Part shown: positions 1-6,649 of the stretch, piece by piece
Numbering within the stretch: the first letter of the stretch is position 1
Layout of the letters: every line of letters begins with the position of its first letter
Source: Deltaproteobacteria bacterium
GTDB taxonomy: Bacteria > Myxococcota_A > UBA9042 > PHBI01 > JACKFB01
Reading direction: 5' to 3'
NCBI GenBank assembly: GCA_020632695.1
Contig: JACKFB010000007.1
Span: 124,001 to 188,000, forward strand
Length of the DNA stretch: 64,000 nucleotides
Notes under the pieces: model-generated
Told to the model about the DNA's origin: nothing
Seen by the model: only the letters and a program-made list of their open reading frames with translations
Database searches by the model: none
Program-made: the position numbers and the translations under genes

Positions 1-579
1 CGGCAGCTCGGCGGCGGCCAGCGTGGCGTGGGAGGTCACCTCCACCATGGGCTGGTTGAAGGTCACGCTCACCTGCCCCGCCACCGGGACCGCGCCCTCC
101 GGCGAAGACCGGAGCACCCGGAGCGGGCCGGCCGCCTCTACCGACGTCACGCGGGCCGGCGGCGCGACGACCGGCGGAAAGGGCGTGTCGACGGTCTCCC
201 CAGGGCGCGGCGCGGGCTTGGAACCCTCGCGCAGCGCGAAGGGGACGGCGTCGTCCGGCGCCGCCTCGATCGGCGGCAAGCGAGCCAGCAGGCGCGCGAC
301 GTCGTCCTCGCCGAGCGGCGTGGCCTCGGCCAGGGGCGGGCGGTCCACAGGCGGCGCCTCGGAACTGCCCTCGGCCAGCACCAGAGTCAGCCCGGCAGGC
401 ACGTCGTCGGATCCCATCATGATCTGCTCCTCCGCGCCGGACCCGCCTGGGCCCGGCTGCGTGCCGACGACCGTGTCGCGAGCGCCGCGCTCGGGGTGGC
501 ACGAAGCGCACACGGCGAGTGAGAGGAGCGTGCCCACCAGCGCGCGCCGCGCCGGAGTCCTGATTCGTCCCTGCCGCAT
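1..579 (-). CDS. Alpha-2-macroglobulin-like lipoprotein, N-terminal part (runs off left edge)
   Basis: The reading frame is open from an ATG at 579 to the window edge, giving 193 N-terminal residues. GGAGG stands 9 bases upstream of the ATG. The start has arginines and a hydrophobic stretch ending in Cys24 and Cys27, so it is probably a lipoprotein, although neither lipobox is textbook. A low-complexity Pro/Glu/Asp region follows. Near residues 150-185 there is an Ig-like segment (SSPEGAVP, then SVTFNQPMV) of the kind that opens the macroglobulin domains of bacterial alpha-2-macroglobulins. In that family the protein is a large periplasmic protease trap of more than 1500 residues. The thioester region lies outside the window, so the family call rests on the N-terminus only. 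Confidence 0.65.
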   Translation of the reverse strand, partial: MRQGRIRTPARRALVGTLLSLAVCASCHPERGARDTVVGTQPGPGGSGAEEQIMMGSDDVPAGLTLVLAEGSSEAPPVDRPPLAEATPLGEDDVARLLARLPPIEAAPDDAVPFALREGSKPAPRPGETVDTPFPPVVAPPARVTSVEAAGPLRVLRSSPEGAVPVAGQVSVTFNQPMVEVTSHATLAAAELP

Positions 580-611
580 CGTATCGCCCTCCTCCGAGCT
601 CGCAGCCGGCG

Positions 612-640
612 AGCCTATCACCGTCGTGGCGGCAGGTCGC
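612..640 (-). promoter_or_regulatory. Predicted promoter of the alpha-2-macroglobulin gene
   Basis: On the minus strand GCGACC (640-635), a 17-base spacer and TAGGCT (617-612) lie upstream of the start at 579. The -35 box keeps only the GAC core, while the -10 box matches the TAG-type boxes seen elsewhere in this window. The leader would be about 27 bases and contains the GGAGG. Confidence 0.4.
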
Positions 641-675
641 GGGCCCACGGGGCGCCCCTTCGTGTAAAGTGTTGC

Positions 676-705
676 TTGACACATGACGCCTCCAGCCTCC
701 ACCCT
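676..705 (+). promoter_or_regulatory. Possible promoter with consensus -35 before the reductase gene
   Basis: TTGACA at 676-681 is a perfect -35 box inside a small dyad, GTGT-N6-ACAC at 669-682. The best-placed -10, CACCCT at 700-705 (18-base spacer), is poor. If used, transcription would start at or next to the ATG at 712, which has no ribosome binding site. A weak -10 with a good -35 would fit an activated promoter, and a MerR-type gene lies in the operon, but the link is inference. Confidence 0.3.
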
Positions 706-711
706 GTCTCC

Positions 712-1902
712 ATGAGCCTCACTCGCGCCCTCTCGCCTCGTCGCCTCCGTGTCAGCACCGCCCAGCTCCGCCGGGACATCGAGTTCCTCTGGGCGCACCG
801 CGACCGCACGCCCGCACCGGTGCGCGCGGTCGCGGCGCCGGACGAGGCGCCACGGCCCGGCCTGCGCCTGCGCGTGCTCGCGATCCGTGAGGAGACAGCC
901 GAGGCGCGTACGATCTTCCTGGAGAGCGCCGACCCCTCACGCCCGCTGCCCCGCGCCGAGGCCGGCCAGTTCCTCACCTTCGAGCTGCCCATCGGCGGCG
1001 AGCGGCTGCGGCGCTCCTACTCGCTGTCCACCTCGCCGCTGGACCCGGGTCCCGTGGCCGTGACGGTCAAGCGCGTCGCCGAGGGCCGCGCGTCGACCTG
1101 GCTCACCAGCGCGCTCGCGGTGGGCGACCAGCTCCAGACGGTGGGCCCGCCCGGCGGCCGCTTCGTGTTCCGGCCCCAGCCCGGCGCCGCGCGCACCGTG
1201 GCGCTCATCGGGGCGGGCAGCGGCATCACGCCGCTCATGTCCATCGCCCGCACCGCGCTGGCCTCCGAACCGGGCTCGCGGGTCGTGCTCGTCTACGGCA
1301 ACCGCAGCCCCGAGGACATCATCTTCCGCGCCGCCCTCGACGAGCTGGTGGCCGCCTCGGCCGACCGCTTCGCGGTGCATCACGTCCTCGAGCGCGGGGC
1401 GGGCACGCTCGGGGCGACCCGCGGTCGCCTGGGCGCGGCCCTGCTGGCGCGGCAGCTCCCCGTCGCCCTGGCTGGGACCGCCCCCGGAGAGGTCGACGCC
1501 TTCTACGTCTGCGGGCCGCCCGCGGTGATGGACCATGCGCGGACGGCGCTCCTGCAGCACGGCGTCCCCGAGGCGCGGATCCACGAGGAGCGCTTCCAGC
1601 CCCTCCCGCCGGCCCACGCCTCGGACGTCGCGGCGACGGTGCGCGTGCGGCGCGGCCGCTCCGAGACGGACGTGCGCCTCGAGCCGGCGGAGACGCTGCT
1701 CCAGGCCGCCCTGCGCGCCGGTGTGCCCATGCCGTCGAGCTGCACCATGGGCGGCTGCGGCGCCTGCCGCGTCCGCGTGCTCGAGGGCGCCCTGGCCATG
1801 CCCGACGCGCACTGCCTGAGCGCCGCCGAGCGACGCGACGGCTACGCCCTGGCCTGCGTCGCCCGCTGCGCCGGCCCCGCCACCGTGGAGGTGCCGGAGT
1901 GA
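712..1902 (+). CDS. Ferredoxin-NAD(P)H reductase-type flavoprotein with C-terminal 2Fe-2S domain
   Basis: This 396-residue protein would pass electrons from NAD(P)H through FAD and a plant-type 2Fe-2S centre to an oxygenase. The FAD-binding motif RRSYSLS is near residue 100, the nucleotide-binding core follows (GAGSGITPLMS, then VCGPPAVMD), and the C-terminal ferredoxin domain has Cys344, Cys349, Cys352 and Cys382 in the C-x4-C-x2-C-x29-C pattern. The layout resembles PaaE/Hmp-like reductases and reductases that serve desaturases. A TTG at 676 would add 12 residues; ATG 712 was preferred because homology begins after it, but neither start has a clear Shine-Dalgarno. The gene overlaps the MerR gene by 4 bases and precedes a di-iron protein, its likely electron acceptor. 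Confidence 0.85.
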   Translation: MSLTRALSPRRLRVSTAQLRRDIEFLWAHRDRTPAPVRAVAAPDEAPRPGLRLRVLAIREETAEARTIFLESADPSRPLPRAEAGQFLTFELPIGGERLRRSYSLSTSPLDPGPVAVTVKRVAEGRASTWLTSALAVGDQLQTVGPPGGRFVFRPQPGAARTVALIGAGSGITPLMSIARTALASEPGSRVVLVYGNRSPEDIIFRAALDELVAASADRFAVHHVLERGAGTLGATRGRLGAALLARQLPVALAGTAPGEVDAFYVCGPPAVMDHARTALLQHGVPEARIHEERFQPLPPAHASDVAATVRVRRGRSETDVRLEPAETLLQAALRAGVPMPSSCTMGGCGACRVRVLEGALAMPDAHCLSAAERRDGYALACVARCAGPATVEVPE

Positions 1903-2618
1903 GCGCGCGCCCGGGCCAGCTGCGCATGAGCGATCTGTGCCGCGAGTCCGGCCTGGACCGCCAGGCGATCCACTTCTACATCCGCGAGGGGCTCTTGCCG
2001 CCCGGCGAGAAGGCCGGCCGCAACATGGCCTTCTACAAGCCCTCGCACCTCAAGCGGCTGCGCCTCATCCGCAAGCTCCAGCACGAGCGGTTCCTGCCGC
2101 TCAAGGCCATCAAGGGCGTGCTCGACCAGACCGACGAGGGCTTCAGTGACGAGCAGCGCGCGTTCCTCGCCGATCTGAGAGGCCGGATGGCCGGCGAGCT
2201 GGCGCCGCGCGCGCAGGCGGACGGCGAGGTGATCCCGCTCGGGCCGCTGCTGGAGCGCACCGGCGTCAGCGAGGCCGACTTCGAGCAGATGGTCGCGCTG
2301 GGCTTCGTCGCCGCCATGCCGACCACCGACGGCGCGCCGGGCGTGCCCGCCGCCGAGGCGTGGCGGGTGGAGTCCTGGGGACGCCTGCGGGCCGCCGGTT
2401 TCACCGAGGCCCTGGGCTTCGGCGTCGAGGACGTCGCCATCTACGAGGGCTTCGTCGACCGGCTGATCCAGGCGGAGGCGGGGCTCATCTCGGCGCGGCT
2501 GGGCGCGCTGGATCCGGCCGAGGCCGCGCCGATGATCGAGGCGGCCCTGCCCATCATCCAGGAGCTGCTCGTCCGCCTGCACACCGAGCGCAGCCGCGCG
2601 TTCCTGTCCGAGCTCTGA
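1899..2618 (+). CDS. MerR-family transcriptional regulator
   Basis: The 239-residue protein starts at GTG 1899, overlapping the reductase stop by 4 bases (GTGA); an in-frame ATG at 1926 is an alternative. The N-terminal winged helix is typical of MerR: MSDLCRESGLDRQAIHFYI, then REGLLPP and a following arginine-rich helix (residues 10-75). The remaining 160 residues form a helical effector region with no metal-binding cysteine cluster, so a metal sensor is unlikely and an organic or lipid ligand more plausible. Its position between a reductase gene and a di-iron protein gene suggests that it controls this three-gene unit. The effector is unknown. Confidence 0.85.
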   Translation: MSARPGQLRMSDLCRESGLDRQAIHFYIREGLLPPGEKAGRNMAFYKPSHLKRLRLIRKLQHERFLPLKAIKGVLDQTDEGFSDEQRAFLADLRGRMAGELAPRAQADGEVIPLGPLLERTGVSEADFEQMVALGFVAAMPTTDGAPGVPAAEAWRVESWGRLRAAGFTEALGFGVEDVAIYEGFVDRLIQAEAGLISARLGALDPAEAAPMIEAALPIIQELLVRLHTERSRAFLSEL

Positions 2619-2641
2619 TCCGCGCCATCCTGGAGTCCGCC

Positions 2642-3811
2642 ATGATCGACGACCTCGCCGCCCGACTGCCCCTGCCCGTCTCCCGCTGGTACGACCGGTT
2701 CCGCCGCTTCAGCGAGCCGCTCGGCGCCACCGACAACCGCCGGGTGATGGTGGGGATGCTCCCCGCCGCCGTGCGCGGCCTGCTGCTCCAGCGCGGCAAG
2801 CAGGGGACGCCGGTGCGCTTTCCGGCCAGCCACGACGCCTGGTTCGACTTCGGCTATCCGCGCGACGAGCCCGAGATGGCCGACCTCTACGAGCGCGCCA
2901 AGGACGGCCAGTGGGACGGCGGCCGCGACCTGGCCTGGGGCACCTCGGTGGACCCGCGCGACCCCGACGTGCCCATCCTGCCGGCCGGCTTCCTCGACTT
3001 CTCGGTGCTGCGCCGCGCTGGCGTGACCCTGGACGCCGAGGGCGAGCGCGCGCTGATCCACGACATCGCCGCCTGGCTGCTGAGCCAGTTCCTGCACGGC
3101 GAGCAGGGGGCGCTCATGGCGGCCTGCCAGGTCACCGAGGCCGTCGAGCGCTTCGACGGCAAGCTCTACGGTGCCACCCAGGTCGTCGACGAGGCCCGCC
3201 ACATCGAGGTGTTCCATCGCTACCTGAGCAGCAAGCTCGGGAAGCTCTACCAGATCAACGACAACCTCTTCGTGGTCATCGACGCGCTGATGACCGACGC
3301 ACGCTGGGACATGAAGTTCCTTGGCATGCAGATCATGGTCGAGGGCCTGGCGCTGGGCGCCTTCGGCTCGATCTTCCAGCTCACCCGGGAGCCGCTGCTC
3401 AAGGAGCTCTTGCGGCGGGTCATCCTGGACGAGGCGCGGCACGTGCACTACGGCGTGGTGGCCCTCCGCTCGCACGTGCGCGGCCAGCTCAACGAGGCCG
3501 AGGTGCGCGAGCGGGAGGACTGGGCCTTCGAGATGGCCGTGCTGATGCGCAACCGCTTCCTCGCCCGCGAGGTGTGGGAGGAGCGCTACGAGGGCCGGGT
3601 GCCCTGGAGCGTCTGGGCCGGGTTCATCCAGGACTCGGTGGGCATGGAGCACTTCCGCCGGCAGATGTTCCGGCGTCTGGTCCCCAACCTGCGGGAGATC
3701 GGCCTGCTGGGCCCGCGCATCCGCCCCTACTACGAGAAGGAAGGCATGGGCGCCTGGTTCGAGGGCGAGGCCGCGCCGACCCTGAGCCCCGAGGACATGC
3801 TGGCGGCCTGA
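2642..3811 (+). CDS. Ferritin-like di-iron protein, putative oxygenase or desaturase-like enzyme
   Basis: This 389-residue soluble protein starts at ATG 2642, 12 bases after GGAG. It contains two D-E-A-R-H motifs (Glu184/His187 and Glu264/His267), the pair of E-x-x-H ligands of a four-helix di-iron bundle, with further glutamates between them. That pattern is shared by AurF-type N-oxygenases, acyl-ACP desaturases and ribonucleotide reductase-like oxidases. No membrane segment is visible, so it is not a membrane desaturase. The adjacent flavin/2Fe-2S reductase gives it an electron supply. The substrate cannot be read from the sequence; oxidation of a lipid or amine is inference. Confidence 0.75.
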   Translation: MIDDLAARLPLPVSRWYDRFRRFSEPLGATDNRRVMVGMLPAAVRGLLLQRGKQGTPVRFPASHDAWFDFGYPRDEPEMADLYERAKDGQWDGGRDLAWGTSVDPRDPDVPILPAGFLDFSVLRRAGVTLDAEGERALIHDIAAWLLSQFLHGEQGALMAACQVTEAVERFDGKLYGATQVVDEARHIEVFHRYLSSKLGKLYQINDNLFVVIDALMTDARWDMKFLGMQIMVEGLALGAFGSIFQLTREPLLKELLRRVILDEARHVHYGVVALRSHVRGQLNEAEVREREDWAFEMAVLMRNRFLAREVWEERYEGRVPWSVWAGFIQDSVGMEHFRRQMFRRLVPNLREIGLLGPRIRPYYEKEGMGAWFEGEAAPTLSPEDMLAA

Positions 3812-3833
3812 TGGGGCGTCCGGCCGTCCTCTC

Positions 3834-3850
3834 GGGGCCCGGCCGGCCCC
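3834..3850. terminator. Possible hairpin between convergent genes
   Basis: GGGGCC, a 5-base loop and GGCCCC form a short perfect stem 23 bases after the di-iron protein stop. No T-run follows, so this is only a candidate bidirectional terminator. Confidence 0.3.
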
Positions 3851-3918
3851 TGGGTTCCTGGCCACCTCGCTGGGCGGCCAGATGCTCGATCAGCCGATGT
3901 CCTCGCTGACCCTGTGGA

Positions 3919-6180
3919 TCAGAGCACCACCGGCATCCCGAAGGTCTGGGTGTCGGGGCCGGGCGGGAAGATCGCCTGCTCGAGGATGCCCTTGACGCAC
4001 TGCGCCTTCTGCGCGCTCGAGGTGCCCTTCACCGAGACGCTGGTCACCCGGCCCGAGGGCGAGACCGTGAACTCGGTCTTGATCTTCTCCTCGGTGCCGG
4101 TCTTGCAGCGGGCGAGCTGGCGGCGCTTGCGCCCGAAGGCGGTGGCCACCTTCTCGACCCGGTCGTCGGCCACCGCCTTGGCGGCCGTCGGCTCGGCCGG
4201 CCGCGGCGCGGCGCCCACCTCGATCTTCACCTCGGCCTTGCCGCCGCTCTCCGCCGTCAGCGCGGCGAACTCCTCGGCGGACAGCTTCCGGAAGCGCTCC
4301 TCCGCCCGCCCGGTGCGCTGGGCCACGGTGTCCACCGACCGCACGCCCGGCTCGGCGCGGGCGGCGGGTACCGCCCCCTCACCTCGCGCGAGCTGCGCGG
4401 GCGCCGGCCGCAGGGCGCCGTCGGACGCGGCCGCGGCGATCTGCTTCTTCTCTTCTTCGCTCAACACGCGCGGCGCCTTCGCCGGCACCTTCCGCGCCGG
4501 CCGCTTGACCTCGTAGGCGGCGTTGTACTCCGCCACGGGCACCGACCGCGACGCCGCCCGCGAACGGGCCGCCTCCTCGGCCCGACGGGCGTCCCGCTGC
4601 TCCATCCACAGCATGGTGCCGGCCGCCAGCGAGGTGACCAGCAGCACCGCGAGCAGCACGAACTTCACCCCCCGCCGCTTCTTCTCGCTGTGCAGCTGGG
4701 CGACCACCGAGAACTCCTGCTGGAGCGCTCGGATCTCCTGCTTGCTGGGCGGGGCGATGTGCGACGGGAGCTGGACGTCGGCGCTGCGCAGCGCCTCCTT
4801 CAGCATCCGCTTGTCCTCGGCCGTAGGCGCGCTGAGGTCCACCTCGAGCGGCTCCATCGTCGCCGCGGGCGGCGCGGCTCCAAACGCCGCGAAGAGATCG
4901 CCCTCGTCGAGCATGTCGAGGCTCTCACCCGACGGCTCGGCCGCGGCGGCCTCCCGATCGACCCCTCCACCGCCCCCCGCCGCCATGCCCGGCAGCTCCG
5001 GCAGATCAGGAAGCTCGGGAAGCCCCGCCGGCGGCCCCGACGGCAACCCCGGCATCCCCTCCTCGACGATCCCCACGTCATCGACCAGCTCGACCGAGTC
5101 CACCTCCAGAAGCCCGCTCTCCCCCGCACCCGGCAAGGGCGGCAAAGCCGGCCCCGACCCGCCATCCCCAACCGGCTCCCGCTCGGCGGCGGCGCCGGAC
5201 CCGGGCTCGGCCTCGGCGGCGGCCTCGGGCTCGGGCTCGGTGGCGGCTTCGGGCTCGGTGACGGCGGCGGCGACGGGCTCGGGCTCGGGCTCGGTGACAG
5301 TCTCGGCCTCGGCGGCGGCCTCGGGCTCGGTCTCGGTCTCGGCCTCGGGCTCGGTGACGGACTCGGTCTCGGTGACGGACTCGGTCTCGGCGACGGCCTC
5401 GGGCTCGGTGGCGGTCTCGGCGACGGCCTCGGGCTCGGTAGCGGTCTCGGCGACGGCCCCGGCCCCGGTCACCGCCCCGGTCTCGCCCCCGGCCCCCGCC
5501 CCCGCCTCGGTCACCGCCTCGGCCCCCGCCTCCTCGGGCGTCTCCTCCGCCGGCGCTTCCTCGACCCTCGGCACCAGCGTGGGTCGCCGCCGCGGGCCGT
5601 CCGTCGCGCTCGGCTGCCCGCCGCCCTGCTCGACCTTGAACGGGCGGGCGGCGGTGTCCTTCGGGGGGCTCTCGGTCCCCGCTGCGGCCGCGGTCTTGTC
5701 CTGCTCGGCGGCGTGGGCGGCCAGGGCGACGACCGACGCCGGCGAGTTGGTGGTCGTCCCGCTGCGCGTGATGACCGCGGTCAGCGGGCGGATGTGCGGG
5801 TCGTCGGGCAGGCCGTACTCGGCCTCCGTCGAGCGGCTCGGCGCGGCCGAGAGCTCATGGACCTCGTGAAGGCGCTCCCACTTGGGCATCCCGGGTCGCC
5901 AGACGTACGACAGCGCGTGCAGGTCGCCGGCGGCGACCAGCCCGAGCACCGCCGAGCGGGAGATGGGACCATGTTGCTGGCCGCCCAACGCGACGAACCA
6001 CATGTCCTCGCTCGCCGCGCGCGGGGCCTCGCCGGTGGCGGTCGCACGACGCGCCAGGGCGGGGTCGCGCACGACGATGACGACCGAGCAGTTCTTGCAC
6101 CGAACCTTCAGGACGCGGTTGGCGACCTTGTCGTCGGGCAGCTTGTAGCGCGTCTGGCAACGGGAGCACGAGAAGATCAT
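3919..6180 (-). CDS. AgmX/PglI-type protein: zinc ribbon, GYF domain, acidic linker, membrane anchor
   Basis: The 753-residue protein has, in order: an MJ0042-type zinc ribbon (MIFSCSRCQTRY, then C-x2-C, residues 1-40); a GYF_2 domain (WFVALGGQQHGPIS, about 60-105); a long Glu/Pro/Ala/Thr linker with hexamer-like DNA repeats (about 210-330); one membrane helix (about 502-524); and a C-terminal AgmX/PglI domain with a Cys in QLARCKTG and another in AQCVKG (about 665-753). This architecture is common in Myxococcota, where AgmX-family proteins are linked to gliding motility and envelope complexes. A GTG at 6252 would add 24 residues; ATG 6180 was chosen because the zinc ribbon begins there and GGGGGG lies upstream. 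The predicted leader holds a perfect hairpin. Confidence 0.8.
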   Translation of the reverse strand: MIFSCSRCQTRYKLPDDKVANRVLKVRCKNCSVVIVVRDPALARRATATGEAPRAASEDMWFVALGGQQHGPISRSAVLGLVAAGDLHALSYVWRPGMPKWERLHEVHELSAAPSRSTEAEYGLPDDPHIRPLTAVITRSGTTTNSPASVVALAAHAAEQDKTAAAAGTESPPKDTAARPFKVEQGGGQPSATDGPRRRPTLVPRVEEAPAEETPEEAGAEAVTEAGAGAGGETGAVTGAGAVAETATEPEAVAETATEPEAVAETESVTETESVTEPEAETETEPEAAAEAETVTEPEPEPVAAAVTEPEAATEPEPEAAAEAEPGSGAAAEREPVGDGGSGPALPPLPGAGESGLLEVDSVELVDDVGIVEEGMPGLPSGPPAGLPELPDLPELPGMAAGGGGGVDREAAAAEPSGESLDMLDEGDLFAAFGAAPPAATMEPLEVDLSAPTAEDKRMLKEALRSADVQLPSHIAPPSKQEIRALQQEFSVVAQLHSEKKRRGVKFVLLAVLLVTSLAAGTMLWMEQRDARRAEEAARSRAASRSVPVAEYNAAYEVKRPARKVPAKAPRVLSEEEKKQIAAAASDGALRPAPAQLARGEGAVPAARAEPGVRSVDTVAQRTGRAEERFRKLSAEEFAALTAESGGKAEVKIEVGAAPRPAEPTAAKAVADDRVEKVATAFGRKRRQLARCKTGTEEKIKTEFTVSPSGRVTSVSVKGTSSAQKAQCVKGILEQAIFPPGPDTQTFGMPVVL
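5211..5530. repeat. CTCGGN-type hexamer repeats inside the AgmX-like gene
   Basis: The plus strand reads runs of CTCGGG, CTCGGT and CTCGGC interspersed with GGCGG blocks. On the coding strand this gives a linker of E-P-E-A, E-T-E and V-A-E units. The array keeps the reading frame. It is the coding relative of the intergenic arrays at 27.3 kb and 60.8-62.5 kb. Confidence 0.85.
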
Positions 6181-6198
6181 CGGCTGTCGACCCCCCGG

Positions 6199-6218
6199 CT
6201 TCTCTCCAGCGAGAGAAG
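6199..6218 (-). promoter_or_regulatory. Perfect hairpin in the leader of the AgmX-like gene
   Basis: CTTCTCTC, loop CAGC, GAGAGAAG: an uninterrupted 8-base-pair stem with a 4-base loop, ending 19 bases upstream of the ATG at 6180. It contains no G+C-only run, so it stands out from the surrounding composition. It could be an RNA hairpin near the ribosome site or a protein-binding dyad. Confidence 0.5.
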
Positions 6219-6266
6219 ATGACCGGCGGGACATTAGCACCCCGATCCCCACCCGGCCAGACTCCT

Positions 6267-6272
6267 ATTGTA
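6267..6272 (-). promoter_or_regulatory. Possible -10 box for the AgmX-like gene
   Basis: TACAAT on the minus strand (6272-6267), five of six to consensus, in otherwise G+C-rich DNA. No matching -35 box is visible 16-19 bases upstream. Confidence 0.3.
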
Positions 6273-6499
6273 TCCGCCCCGCGATCGGCGGCCCCCCCGG
6301 CGGGCGTCCCGCCCCCAGGGGGGCAACGCCGCGCGGCGGTTACGCAGGGCGTTCGAGTAAACGAACCGCTACCGACCGGGCCGCCTCACCGGCGCTGCGC
6401 CCTCGGGCGCGCGCAAGCAGGGCGCAGCCTGCAGGTGCATGGGCGCGCTTCGCAGCCCCCGCCCGCCTCGCGAGCGCCGTTGGCCCGCCTCGCTGCTGC
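6273..6499. other. Divergent intergenic stretch, no gene seen
   Basis: G+C-rich spacer between the AgmX-like gene and the promoter at 6500. The only structure noted is a small inverted repeat, GTTCG-N6-CGAAC, at 6351-6366. No convincing coding frame or RNA gene. Confidence 0.4.
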
Positions 6500-6529
6500 T
6501 TGACACGCCACTTCCGCTCGCCCTATCCT
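6500..6529 (+). promoter_or_regulatory. Predicted promoter of the cysteine-rich lipoprotein gene
   Basis: TTGACA (6500-6505), 18-base spacer, TATCCT (6524-6529). The -35 box is perfect and the -10 box matches four of six. Transcription would start near 6536, giving a leader of about 115 bases before the ATG at 6650. Confidence 0.6.
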
Positions 6530-6649
6530 TCGCTGCCGGTCGGGCCAAGGCCCCTATGTCCCTGAATTTGCAGGGAAAACAGTGCATCGCGGTCGGCCTC
6601 GACGCCGCCCCCGAAACGTCGCCCGCGCATGCCGGGAGGAGACCCCCAG

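Noticed and set aside
23..667. Plus-strand open frames at the left edge
   Set aside because: The opposite strand gives a coherent lipoprotein start with ribosome site and alpha-2-macroglobulin-like segment; the plus frames are low-complexity shadows.
663..706. MerR operator in a 19-base spacer promoter
   Set aside because: The dyad GTGT-N6-ACAC overlaps the -35 box instead of lying between -35 and -10, and no good -10 is found at the needed distance.
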